Part shown: in pieces, positions 7,632-14,682 of the stretch
Position numbering within the stretch: position 1 is the stretch's first letter
Layout: every line of letters begins with the position of its first letter
Assembly (NCBI GenBank): GCA_964559535.1
Contig: CAZLIC010000003.1
Coordinates: forward strand, 108,792 to 172,791
From: CAZLIC01 sp964559535
Lineage (GTDB): Bacteria; Pseudomonadota; Alphaproteobacteria; Rhodobacterales; Rhodobacteraceae
Length of the DNA stretch: 64,000 nt
Direction: 5' to 3'
Notes under the pieces: generated by a model
Told to the model about the DNA's origin: nothing
Database searches by the model: none
What the model saw: the letters and a program-made list of their open reading frames with translations, nothing else
Translations under genes and position numbers: made by a program

Positions 7632-8630
7632 ATGCGCAGCACCCGCCTGTCCCTTGCCCTTGACCAGGGCGTTCTGGTCTTGCCGCCGCAGGGCCGCATT
7701 CTGGTGCTGAACCCCGCGGGGGCGGATGACCTGTCGGCGCTGCCGCGCGACCGGCTGCATGCCGTGCAGGGCTTTCGCCCCGACCACGACGCGCTTGCCG
7801 CCCGCGGCATGGCCGTGACGCCCGACTTGCCGGTGGGCCCGTTTGACGCGGCCATCGTCTGCCTGCCGCGGTCGCGGGCGCAGGCCCGTGCGCTGGTGGC
7901 CGCGGCCTGCGCCGTGGTGGTGCCGGGCGGGCCGGTGGCGGTGGACGGGCAGAAGGACGACGGCATCGACAGCCTGCTGAAGGAGATCCGCGCCCGCGCG
8001 CCCCTGGGTGAGCCGCTGGCCAAGGCGCATGGGCGGCTGGCCGTGTTTCCCGCCGGGCCGGGGTTTGCCGACTGGCAGGACAGCCCGCGCGACGTGGGCG
8101 GTTTTGTCACCTGTGCCGGCGTGTTTTCTGCCGATGGCCCCGACCCGGGGTCGGCCCTGCTGGCCGTTGCGCTGCCTGCACAGATGAAGGGGCGGGGGGT
8201 GGATCTGGGGGCGGGGTGGGGGTACCTGTCGGCCGCCGTGCTGCAGCGCGAAGGCGTGAAATCGCTGGACCTGGTCGAGGCCGACCACGCCGCGCTGGCC
8301 TGTGCCCGCCGCAATGTGACCGACCCGCGCGCGGCCTTCCACTGGGCCGACGCCACCCGGTTCCGCCCCGCCCGGCAAGCCGATTTCGTGGTGATGAACC
8401 CGCCGTTCCACCTGGGCCGCGCCGCCGACCCGGCGCTGGGCCAGGCCTTCCTGGCCGCGGCGGCAGGCATGCTGAACCCCGATGGCACGCTGTGGCTGGT
8501 GGCCAACCGCGCGCTGCCTTATGATCGTGTGCTGACCACGCTGTTTCGCCATGTCGAGGATCTGCCCGGCGCGCCTGCCTATCGCCTGACGCGTGCCAGC
8601 CACCCCATCCGCCGCAAGGGACCTGCATGA
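7632..8630 (+). CDS. RsmC-like class I SAM-dependent rRNA/DNA methyltransferase
   Basis: Protein of 332 residues in two methyltransferase-like halves, as in RsmC (16S rRNA G1207 N2-methylation). The N-terminal half is degenerate. The C-terminal half has SAM motif I (GVDLGAGWGYLS, residues about 193-204) and the catalytic motif NPPFH (about 257-261), typical of N2-guanine and N6-adenine methyltransferases. Length and two-domain layout fit RsmC, but the exact target base is inferred by family only. The gene follows clpS by 18 bp, and its TGA overlaps the ATG of the next gene (ATGA), so the two downstream genes are coupled. Confidence 0.82.
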   Translation: MRSTRLSLALDQGVLVLPPQGRILVLNPAGADDLSALPRDRLHAVQGFRPDHDALAARGMAVTPDLPVGPFDAAIVCLPRSRAQARALVAAACAVVVPGGPVAVDGQKDDGIDSLLKEIRARAPLGEPLAKAHGRLAVFPAGPGFADWQDSPRDVGGFVTCAGVFSADGPDPGSALLAVALPAQMKGRGVDLGAGWGYLSAAVLQREGVKSLDLVEADHAALACARRNVTDPRAAFHWADATRFRPARQADFVVMNPPFHLGRAADPALGQAFLAAAAGMLNPDGTLWLVANRALPYDRVLTTLFRHVEDLPGAPAYRLTRASHPIRRKGPA

Positions 8631-9433
8631 CCTTTTCGATCCAGGGCAAGACCGCCATCGTCACCGGCGCTGCCGCGGGCATCGGCCTTGCCATCGCGCG
8701 CCACTTTCTGGACAAGGGCGCCAACGTGATGCTGGCCGACATCGACGAGCCGCGCCTTCAGGCCGAATGCGGCGACGAGGCGCGGGCCGAGGGGCCGATG
8801 CGCTGTTTTGCGGGCGACCTGCGCGAAAAGCTGACGATCGCCAACCTGTTGTCGGCCACCTATGATGCGTTCGACCGGGTGGATATCCTGGTGAACGCCG
8901 CCCGCCTGTTTGCCGTGTCCGACCCGCTGGATCCGGCCCATGACAGCGTCGATCTGATGCTGCAGTACAACCTGATGTCGACGCTGCGCCTGTCGCAGCT
9001 GACGGCCAGGCGGATGATCGCCTCGGCCGAGAAGGCCGGAACCGCAGGCCCCATCGGCTGCATCGTGAACCTGTCGTCCACCGCCACCGCGGGCACCCAG
9101 CCCGACCTTCTGGGCTATTCCGTCAGCACCGCCGCGGTCGACCAGATGACGCGGTCTCTGGCGCTGGCGCTGGCGCCCCGCGGCATCCGGGTGAACGCCA
9201 TCGCCTTCGCCTCGGTGCAAAGCGCCAGCCTGCTGGGCCAGGTGAAAGACCACCCCGACTGGCGCAATGCCATCATCGACGGCACGCCCCTGGGCCGCAT
9301 TGCCGCCCCGTCGGAACTGGCGGAAACCGTGCAGTTCCTGTGCTCGGACGCCGCCGGGTTCATCACCGGGCAGGTCCTTTCGGTTGACGGTGGCCGGTCG
9401 CTGCGCGACCCGGTGCGCGTTCCGGCATTCTGA
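8627..9433 (+). CDS. SDR-family oxidoreductase with a substituted catalytic lysine
   Basis: A 268-residue classical short-chain dehydrogenase fold. The cofactor motif TGAAAGIG (13-20), an NAA at 90-92 in place of NNAG, the catalytic Ser (NLSS, about 150) and Tyr164 are present. The YxxxK motif reads YSVST, so the usual lysine at position 168 is Thr. The C-terminal signature FLCSDAAGFITGQVLSVDGG is normal. SDRs reduce or oxidise carbonyl/alcohol substrates with NAD(P)(H); without the lysine, activity may be altered or lost. Translationally coupled to the upstream methyltransferase gene, although no functional link is obvious. Confidence 0.88.
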   Translation: MTFSIQGKTAIVTGAAAGIGLAIARHFLDKGANVMLADIDEPRLQAECGDEARAEGPMRCFAGDLREKLTIANLLSATYDAFDRVDILVNAARLFAVSDPLDPAHDSVDLMLQYNLMSTLRLSQLTARRMIASAEKAGTAGPIGCIVNLSSTATAGTQPDLLGYSVSTAAVDQMTRSLALALAPRGIRVNAIAFASVQSASLLGQVKDHPDWRNAIIDGTPLGRIAAPSELAETVQFLCSDAAGFITGQVLSVDGGRSLRDPVRVPAF

Positions 9434-9443
9434 CCTGCGGGGC

Positions 9444-9827
9444 CTATTCGGGGTAGGCGCGGCGGCAAGCCTCGGTTGCCGATGCCGCACGGCGGGCCAG
9501 TTCGCTGCGCTTGGCCTGCATGCTGGCCAGCTTTGCCCGCTCGTCATCGACATTGATGGACACCGGGCGGGTGTCGATGTCGGGCACGCGGCGTTCGCAG
9601 GTGTCGGGCTCGGGCTGACCGTCGGGACCGGGGCGATAGCAGGTGTAGCTCTCCCATTCCCAGGTCTGGAACTCCTCGATGGCATAGCCGCGCGCAATAT
9701 TGCGCTCGGTTTCGGCAATCAGACGATCCAGCGTGCGCAGGTCCTGCGTTTCGCGGCGGATGCACTGTTCCTGCGGCGTGCCGCAGGCGACCAGCAGCAG
9801 GAAAAGTGCAGGGGCAAGGCGACGCAT
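9444..9827 (-). CDS. small lipoprotein of unknown function
   Basis: Protein of 127 residues, started at the ATG at 9827 with GGAGG seven bases upstream. The N-terminus MRRLAPALFLLLVACG contains a lipobox (LVAC), so the mature protein should be lipid-anchored at the new N-terminal Cys. The mature part contains five further cysteines (for example EQCIRRETQ, SYTCYRP, DTCERRV and TEACRR) and a helical stretch, suggesting disulfide-stabilised envelope structure. It is convergent with the SDR gene with only 10 bp between stops. I do not recognise the family. Confidence 0.7.
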   Translation of the reverse strand: MRRLAPALFLLLVACGTPQEQCIRRETQDLRTLDRLIAETERNIARGYAIEEFQTWEWESYTCYRPGPDGQPEPDTCERRVPDIDTRPVSINVDDERAKLASMQAKRSELARRAASATEACRRAYPE

Positions 9828-9909
9828 GGCAGACCTCCGGTTCGCAGGCCACAACGATAGGGCCGCGGCGGGGCATCCGCAAATCACAGTTGCCGGGGTG
9901 GCGGCCGGT

Positions 9910-10206
9910 TCACCCCCCGGACCGCGCCTTCTGTGCCTCCATCCAGGCGCGCAACACGGCGTTGATCCGCGTCTGGTACCCGCGGCCGCCTGCCTTGAAG
10001 AAGGCCACCACGTCGTCGTCCAGCCGGATCGACAGCGCCGCCTTGGACGGCCGCCGCACGATCACAGCGTCGGTCCAGTCAAAGGCGTCTTCGGGGTCGT
10101 CGTCATAGGAGTCCACATCATCGGCGTCGAACCGTTTCCAGTCGGTCAAATCAGTGCCAATTTCATCGGCCTTCGCTTTCACGGTCAAGGAAACGCTTCT
10201 TCTCAT
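9910..10206 (-). CDS. brnA: BrnA-family antitoxin
   Basis: Antitoxin of a type II toxin-antitoxin pair; BrnA binds the BrnT ribonuclease and represses the operon. The 98-residue protein has a variable acidic N-terminal part (SYDDDPEDAFDWTD) that would contact the toxin. Its C-terminal ribbon-helix-helix-like DNA-binding segment reads SKAALSIRLDDDVVAFFK...GYQTRINAVLRAWME, the BrnA hallmark. The ATG at 10206 lies 44 bp inside the toxin gene; a later start (for example GTG at 10182) is possible. Order toxin-then-antitoxin is normal for this family. Confidence 0.88.
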   Translation of the reverse strand: MRRSVSLTVKAKADEIGTDLTDWKRFDADDVDSYDDDPEDAFDWTDAVIVRRPSKAALSIRLDDDVVAFFKAGGRGYQTRINAVLRAWMEAQKARSGG

Positions 10207-10450
10207 CGGTTCTGGCCTTCCGTGCCGTGATCAGTCTCTTGCGCGCACCGCGGTAGGTGAAAACCACCGCCACAGTGCGGTCATTCAGCCAGTTGATGGC
10301 GATCCAGCGCTCCTCGCCATCATGGTCTGACCGCGCGATCAAGGGTTCGCCATCGAACACCCCGCGCGCCAACCGGAAATCAAGACCGTGCTTCCCGATT
10401 GTTGCCAGCCGCTTAGCTTCATCCCACTCGAAGTCGTCACCGCCGGACAT
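10163..10450 (-). CDS. brnT: BrnT-family ribonuclease toxin
   Basis: Protein of 95 residues matching BrnT throughout: FEWDEAKRLATIGKHGLDF at the N-terminus, FDGEPLIARSDHDGEERW, then ERWIAINWLNDRTVAVVFTYRG and RKLI-type ending RLITARKARTDEKKRF. BrnT is a RelE-fold endoribonuclease that stops translation when released from BrnA. The toxin's 3' end overlaps the antitoxin gene by 44 bp, so both come from one transcript. An A+T-rich promoter region with a GTATATAC dyad lies about 60 bp upstream. Confidence 0.9.
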   Translation of the reverse strand: MSGGDDFEWDEAKRLATIGKHGLDFRLARGVFDGEPLIARSDHDGEERWIAINWLNDRTVAVVFTYRGARKRLITARKARTDEKKRFLDRESEGR

Positions 10451-10507
10451 CTGCCCTTACCCCAAATTGCAGGTTGGGAAGAACACGTCCTGTGTGCCTC
10501 TACACGC

Positions 10508-10515
10508 GTATATAC
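10508..10515. promoter_or_regulatory. candidate BrnA operator/promoter element (GTATATAC)
   Basis: An 8-bp perfect palindrome in an unusually A+T-rich patch, 58-65 bp upstream of brnT. A wider GTGT-N6-ACAC dyad is adjacent (about 10491-10504). Autoregulation by the BrnA-BrnT complex is known for the family; that this is the actual site is inferred from position and symmetry. Confidence 0.35.
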
Positions 10516-10544
10516 AAATGCGGACCACAACCGTCAACGGTCCC

Positions 10545-11543
10545 CTACACCCGGTCCCGCCGCAGCGGCGTGGTGCTGCAGTGCAGGCCACCGCCGTTCT
10601 TCTGTACTGCGCCGAAGGGCACCGTCAGGCATTCCACGCCTGCCGCCGCCAGCAGGTCCAGCGTGCGGTTCGAGGCCCCCTCGGCCATCAGCACCCGCCC
10701 CGGCGCCACGGCCAGCGAGTTCACGATCCAGCCGTTATCGGCCGGGTCCGTCTCGATGAACCGGATGCCGCGGCGCGTCAGCTCTTCCAGAAACGAAAAC
10801 GGCAGCCCCATCGGGTTCACCAGTGCCAGGTCGCGGTCGATCATCAGGAAACTGACGTCCAGGTGAATGTCATACCCCGGCAGGTCGACGATCAGCAGCT
10901 CCACGCCCTGCCGCGCCAGCACTTCGCCCACCTGAAGCGCGCCCTCGCGGTTTACCCGCACGCCCACGCCGATGGCGCAGGTGCGGTCGTTCAGCCAGGC
11001 AAAGCTGCCGCCTTCCATGATGCCGGTGCCGTTGATCGTGCGCAAAATCGGGATGCCCAGCCGCGCAAGGGTGCGCGTCACCGCCAGTTCCTCGCCCCGC
11101 CTTATGCGCGCGCCCATGCGGCAGACGATGGCCCCGCCCTTGACCATGATGAACGGGTCGCGGGTATAGACCTGCTTAAGCCGGTTTCCCGCCTCGCCGT
11201 CCATGAAATGCACAGCCACGCCTTCGGCCTGCAGCGCGGCGACAAAGGCATCGTGCTGCGCCTGCATCAGCGGAATGTCGGGCGGCGTGTCTGACTGAAA
11301 GTACCAGCCCGCTGCCGGGTCGCCGAACGATCCGATATCCGCAAGGCGCTTTTTCGGGTCGACAACCAGCATCTCCGGCCCCGGCCGGTGCATCAGGATG
11401 TCGCGGATGCGCCCCACATCGTTGTCCACCCCCCACACGCGCCCCCAACTGCGCTCCAGCTCGCCCTCGTCCTCGAAGGCAGGTTCGGCGCCCGCGGCAA
11501 AGGTCTTGATCGTCTGGTTGTAGATCCAGTGTGCGTCTGTCAT
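10545..11543 (-). CDS. arginine deiminase / dimethylarginine dimethylaminohydrolase superfamily protein
   Basis: Guanidino-group-modifying enzyme fold, 332 residues, ATG at 11543 with GGAGGGA upstream. Superfamily motifs visible are TRDPFIMV (about residue 121, substrate-binding Asp), MEGGSFAWL (about 168), the catalytic His in YDIHLDVSF, and the C-terminal nucleophile Cys in GGLHCSTTPL. These fit hydrolases that release citrulline or (di)methylamine/ammonia from arginine or methylarginines. It is shorter than the roughly 410-residue ArcA, so a DDAH-like or arginine-dihydrolase-like role is as likely as classical ADI. No arc operon neighbours are present. Confidence 0.8.
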   Translation of the reverse strand: MTDAHWIYNQTIKTFAAGAEPAFEDEGELERSWGRVWGVDNDVGRIRDILMHRPGPEMLVVDPKKRLADIGSFGDPAAGWYFQSDTPPDIPLMQAQHDAFVAALQAEGVAVHFMDGEAGNRLKQVYTRDPFIMVKGGAIVCRMGARIRRGEELAVTRTLARLGIPILRTINGTGIMEGGSFAWLNDRTCAIGVGVRVNREGALQVGEVLARQGVELLIVDLPGYDIHLDVSFLMIDRDLALVNPMGLPFSFLEELTRRGIRFIETDPADNGWIVNSLAVAPGRVLMAEGASNRTLDLLAAAGVECLTVPFGAVQKNGGGLHCSTTPLRRDRV

Positions 11544-11676
11544 CGGGCGTCCCTCCTGCGGCAGGGGCAGACTAGGGGGCGCCGCGCGTGCAGGCAATCC
11601 GGGGCCAGGGTCGCGCAATACATGAAAATCCGGTTAACGCGCGCGCGCAACCCTTTGAAATCATTCAAATCGATGC

Positions 11677-11697
11677 GGCGTCCCAGCGTGGGACGCC
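11677..11697. promoter_or_regulatory. perfect 21-bp dyad with GTCCCA core, upstream of the deiminase-family gene
   Basis: Arms GGCGTCCCA and TGGGACGCC flank a GCG centre with no mismatch. The inner 15 bases and five following bases are identical to 4510-4529. It sits about 135 bp upstream of the deiminase-family start and 26 bp past the 3' end of the small gene at 11723. A dimeric regulator site is the simplest reading; there is no T-tract, so it is not a standard terminator. Confidence 0.4.
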
Positions 11698-11722
11698 ACC
11701 TTGCGCTGTCCGGACCGGTGCG

Positions 11723-11908
11723 TCAGCTGCGCCGTCCGCGGTCGATGCGCAGGAATTCCGCGGTGCGCCGCGATTCCACCACCACCGGGCGCGGCTTGCG
11801 CCACAGCGCCTGCCAGAACCTGTCGCCCTCGGCGCGGGCAATGCGCAGGAATTCCTTCACGCGGCCACCGTCGGATGGCGCGCGCTTGTCGGCCAGATGT
11901 CGGGTCAT
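11723..11908 (-). CDS. small basic protein of unknown function
   Basis: A 61-residue protein, ATG at 11908 preceded by AAGGAGG. It contains two similar segments, KEFLRIARAEGDRFWQALWR and AEFLRIDRGRR, with many Arg and Trp residues and no membrane segment. The strong ribosome site argues that it is real. It follows the small membrane-protein gene at 11941 by 32 bp and could share its transcript. Family not recognised. Confidence 0.55.
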   Translation of the reverse strand: MTRHLADKRAPSDGGRVKEFLRIARAEGDRFWQALWRKPRPVVVESRRTAEFLRIDRGRRS

Positions 11909-11940
11909 GCTGTCCTCCTTGCGGTGCAAGAGACTCGAGC

Positions 11941-12405
11941 TTAGCACGACTCGCGGCGGCAGAGATACGTCGACGCCGTGGCGCTGGCGCTTTCGTGACC
12001 CAAGGGGCCGAACCGGCGCACGTCCTGCAAACCGTCGGCCGTGCGCACCCCGCCAAAGGCCCTGGCCGTCATGCTGTCAAACATGGCGGGCAGGCTTCCT
12101 GCCGGGACCAGCAGCATGCCCAGAAGAATGGCCTGCAGGATGACGATCACGTTCAGGAAGCCCCGGAAGGCCCCCGTGTGCCGCCCGATGCGCGACCGCA
12201 GTTCCGCCGCCAGCGCTCCCGGCCACCCGCCCAGCCCGGCGATCCACAGAAGGGTCTGCTGCGGCACGCGGCTGCCGCCCAGCGCCGCACGCTTCAGGTC
12301 CAGCCGGTACGCCGCATAGGCGGCCGCGCTGGCCCCGGTCATCCACGCGCCGAGGCAGAGAAGAATGTAACCGGTTGAACCGGGAAGGGGCACGAAACTG
12401 TCCAT
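11941..12405 (-). CDS. DUF1294-type membrane protein
   Basis: Protein of 154 residues with an N-terminal membrane segment (GYILLCLGAWMTGASAAAYAAYRLD), the diagnostic motif VPQQTLLWIAGLGGWPGALAAELRSRIGRH of DUF1294 (here intact: basic residues, then LGGWPGA, then a short basic loop with H), and a further membrane segment (LNVIVILQAILLGMLLVP). An unusual hydrophilic Cys-containing tail of about 45 residues follows, ending YLCRRESC. DUF1294 proteins are small inner-membrane proteins of unknown role, sometimes fused to cold-shock domains. The start has no adjacent alternative. Confidence 0.75.
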   Translation of the reverse strand: MDSFVPLPGSTGYILLCLGAWMTGASAAAYAAYRLDLKRAALGGSRVPQQTLLWIAGLGGWPGALAAELRSRIGRHTGAFRGFLNVIVILQAILLGMLLVPAGSLPAMFDSMTARAFGGVRTADGLQDVRRFGPLGHESASATASTYLCRRESC

Positions 12406-12438
12406 TCCCGAAGTGTTGCCTAAGATTGCGGCGAAATT

Positions 12439-12867
12439 TTAGACCAGTTCGGTCACAACTGTCACATTGTTGCGGATGGCGTTCGAATACGGGCAGATGA
12501 AGTGCCCGCGCTCGACAATCCGCTCGGCCACGGCACGGTCCACCCCCGGCAGGCTGACCTTCAGCGTCACCGAAATGCCGAAGCCGCCGTCATCGCGCGG
12601 GCCGATCCCGACGTGGGAGGTGACGGTTGCTTCCGGCGGTACCGTCCCGAGTTTCTCCGACCCGGCGGCGAACCGCATCGCGCCAAGGTAACAGGCGGCA
12701 TAGCCCACGGCGAAGAGCTCTTCCGGATTGTGCCCCGCCCCCGACCCACCAAGCTCTTTCGGGCTGGTCATGGTGATTGTCAGCATCCCCGACGCCAGTT
12801 TCGACAGGCCATTCCGGCCGCCGCCGCTTGCCTGCGCCTCGGTGGTGTATTTGACGTCCACTGTCAT
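12439..12867 (-). CDS. ohr: organic hydroperoxide resistance protein (Ohr/OsmC family)
   Basis: Thiol-dependent peroxidase that reduces organic hydroperoxides in the cytoplasm using lipoyl proteins as reductant. The 142-residue length is typical, and both catalytic cysteines are present: one in AACYLGAMRF (about residue 60) and one in HFICPYSNAIRNN (about residue 125), the second motif being characteristic of Ohr rather than OsmC. It is commonly controlled by a MarR-type OhrR, but no such gene is adjacent; the MarR gene at 2215 is 10 kb away and its dyad motif is not present here. Confidence 0.93.
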   Translation of the reverse strand: MTVDVKYTTEAQASGGGRNGLSKLASGMLTITMTSPKELGGSGAGHNPEELFAVGYAACYLGAMRFAAGSEKLGTVPPEATVTSHVGIGPRDDGGFGISVTLKVSLPGVDRAVAERIVERGHFICPYSNAIRNNVTVVTELV

Positions 12868-12925
12868 CGCGGTCTCCCTGAAGGCGAATCTGCCGGGGCG
12901 AATGGTCCATGCCTTGGGCGGCAGG

Positions 12926-13975
12926 TCAATCCTTCGGCCCCGCGCCCAGCCGATGGGCAGCCCAGCGCGCGGCGTCGGCCACTGCCGCATCAGGGTCCTC
13001 CGCCAGCGCCTGCACGGCGGGGCGCAGCGCGGGCATGGCGGAATTGCCAATGGCGTAGGCCACGTTGCGGACGAACCGGTCACGCCCGATGCGCTTGATC
13101 GGGCTGCCTGCAAACCGCGCGCGAAACGCCGCATCATCCAGCGACGCAAGGTCCGCCAGCGGCGGCGCCCCGACGCGGGCGGCATAGCCGATGTCTCCGG
13201 CGGCCTGCGCGAACTTGTTCCAGGGGCAGATGGCCAGGCAATCGTCGCAGCCGTAGATGCGGTTGCCCAGCAGCGGCCGCAACTCTTCGTCGACGGGCCC
13301 GCGGTGCTCGATCGTCAGATAGGAAATGCAGCGCCGCGCATCCAGCTGATACGGCGCCGGAAAGGCCTGCGTCGGGCAGATGTCCAGGCAGGCGGTGCAG
13401 CTGCCGCAGTGCGAGACTTCGGGCGTGTCGGCCGGCAGGTCCAGCGTGGAAAAGATCGCGCCCAGAAAGAACCAGTTGCCCAGATCGCGGCTCAGCACGT
13501 TGGTGTGCTTGCCCTGCCAGCCCAGCCCCGCCGCCTGCGCCAGCGGCTTTTCCATCACCGGCGCCGTATCGACGAACACCTTGATCTCGCCCCCCGCCGC
13601 CGCCACCAGCCAGCGCCCCAGCCGCTTCAGCCGCCGCTTCACCAGATCGTGGTAGTCGCGGCCTTGCGCATAGACGCTGACCGCCGCCCGGTCGCGCTGC
13701 CCCAGAACCTCCAGCGGATCTGTCGCAGGCGTATAGACTTCGGCCAGCATCACCACCGACCGCACCTCGGGCCACAAGGCCAGCGGGTCGGCCCGCCACG
13801 CCGCGCGGTCGGCCATCCAGGCCATCTGCCCGTGCCGCCCCTGGGCCAGCCACGCGGCCAGCCGGACAGGCAGCCCCGGCACCGCATCGGGCCGGGCAAT
13901 GCCCATGGCGGCAAAACCCTCGGCCCGCGCCTGCGCGCGCAAACTGACTGCTATGCCTTCCCCGGCCGTTCTCAT
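12926..13975 (-). CDS. queG: epoxyqueuosine reductase
   Basis: Cobalamin- and iron-sulfur-dependent enzyme that converts epoxyqueuosine to queuosine in tRNA (wobble position 34), cytoplasmic. The 349-residue protein carries two 4Fe-4S clusters' ligands (HCGSCTACLDICPT and YGCDDCLAICPW), the RRCISYLTIEHRG segment and a C-terminal HEAT-like repeat region. The ATG at 13975 lies inside a dispersed repeat (see 13971-13992) and has no obvious ribosome site; no better start is seen, since the protein aligns with the family from about residue 8. The upstream gap contains competing hairpins. Confidence 0.94.
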   Translation of the reverse strand: MRTAGEGIAVSLRAQARAEGFAAMGIARPDAVPGLPVRLAAWLAQGRHGQMAWMADRAAWRADPLALWPEVRSVVMLAEVYTPATDPLEVLGQRDRAAVSVYAQGRDYHDLVKRRLKRLGRWLVAAAGGEIKVFVDTAPVMEKPLAQAAGLGWQGKHTNVLSRDLGNWFFLGAIFSTLDLPADTPEVSHCGSCTACLDICPTQAFPAPYQLDARRCISYLTIEHRGPVDEELRPLLGNRIYGCDDCLAICPWNKFAQAAGDIGYAARVGAPPLADLASLDDAAFRARFAGSPIKRIGRDRFVRNVAYAIGNSAMPALRPAVQALAEDPDAAVADAARWAAHRLGAGPKD

Positions 13976-13992
13976 CTTTGCCGAAATACCCC
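13971..13992 (-). repeat. dispersed repeat, copy 1 (GGGGTATTT-C-GGCAAAGATGAG)
   Basis: A 22-base element that recurs at 20310-20331 with one mismatch. From memory, similar GGGTATTT...AAGATGA elements are abundant between genes in Rhodobacterales. Here the ATG of queG is the ATG within the repeat, so the repeat supplies the start codon and leader of the gene. Confidence 0.55.
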
Positions 13993-14002
13993 ACGGGGGG
14001 TT

Positions 14003-14040
14003 GTCCATTGAGTCCGCCATTGGTTCAAGGACCAATGGAC
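14003..14040 (-). promoter_or_regulatory. two mutually exclusive hairpins in the queG leader
   Basis: CCATTGGT (14017-14024) can pair with ACCAATGG (14031-14038). Alternatively GTCCATTG (14003-14010) can pair with CAATGGAC (14033-14040). Both use the same strand segment, so only one can form. A G/C hairpin (GGGGG...CCCCC, about 14043-14060) is adjacent and may terminate the upstream transcript. A regulatory switch or a REP-like repeat are both possible. Confidence 0.4.
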
Positions 14041-14088
14041 GACGGGGGTGTGAAACCCCCCGCACCCCCCAACCACCTGCGCAACGCG

Positions 14089-14682
14089 TCAGACCGCGCC
14101 CGTCCGCCCGCCGTTCGCCGCCCGCATGGCCCCCACGAACCGCCCGATCAGCGCACGCCCGGCTTCCGCATCCATCGCGGTCCCGGCCCCCGGTGCCGCC
14201 GTCAGCGTCACCAGCCGGTCGCCCAGCACGAAGACGGCGCGCCAGCTTGGGCCGGGCGCCACGGCGGTGGGCGGCGTTGACCGGTCGGTCAGGTGCACCA
14301 GCACCACGTCCCCGGCGGCCGCCACGCTGTGCACCGCAACCGCTGCAGCCTTGCCCGAGCGGCTCAGCGCCGCCCGCCCGCTGTCCGAGGTCAGGAAGTT
14401 GCCCATCTCGGCCGGGTCCACCGGCTGCGCCGAACCCGGGCCGCCCGCCGTGGCCGTCAGCACGGCACCGGCGCCGCGGCAGGCGGTGAAGGCGGCGAAT
14501 TCCGAGGCCGCCGTGCGTTCGACCGAATCCTCGGCCAGGCAATAGCCTTTCGGCGCCGCCAGCACGATGGCCCCCGGCCCCTCGCCCATCTGCACCGAGG
14601 AGGTCCCGCCGCCCCCGGCCACACAGGCCGAGAGCACCGCCGCGAACCAGAGGGCCGCGGCCCTACTGGTCCATGTAGACAT
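14089..14682 (-). CDS. putative lipoprotein of unknown function
   Basis: Protein of 197 residues. The N-terminus has a hydrophobic stretch ending LSACVAGGGG, a plausible lipobox with Cys20 as the lipidation site. The mature part begins with a region resembling a small sensor/binding domain (GYCLAEDSVERTAASEFAAFTAC), with two further cysteines that could pair. Its ATG lies 20 bp inside the end of ilvD, so it is probably translated from the ilvD transcript, although an envelope lipoprotein has no evident role in branched-chain amino acid synthesis. Family not recognised. Confidence 0.65.
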   Translation of the reverse strand: MSTWTSRAAALWFAAVLSACVAGGGGTSSVQMGEGPGAIVLAAPKGYCLAEDSVERTAASEFAAFTACRGAGAVLTATAGGPGSAQPVDPAEMGNFLTSDSGRAALSRSGKAAAVAVHSVAAAGDVVLVHLTDRSTPPTAVAPGPSWRAVFVLGDRLVTLTAAPGAGTAMDAEAGRALIGRFVGAMRAANGGRTGAV

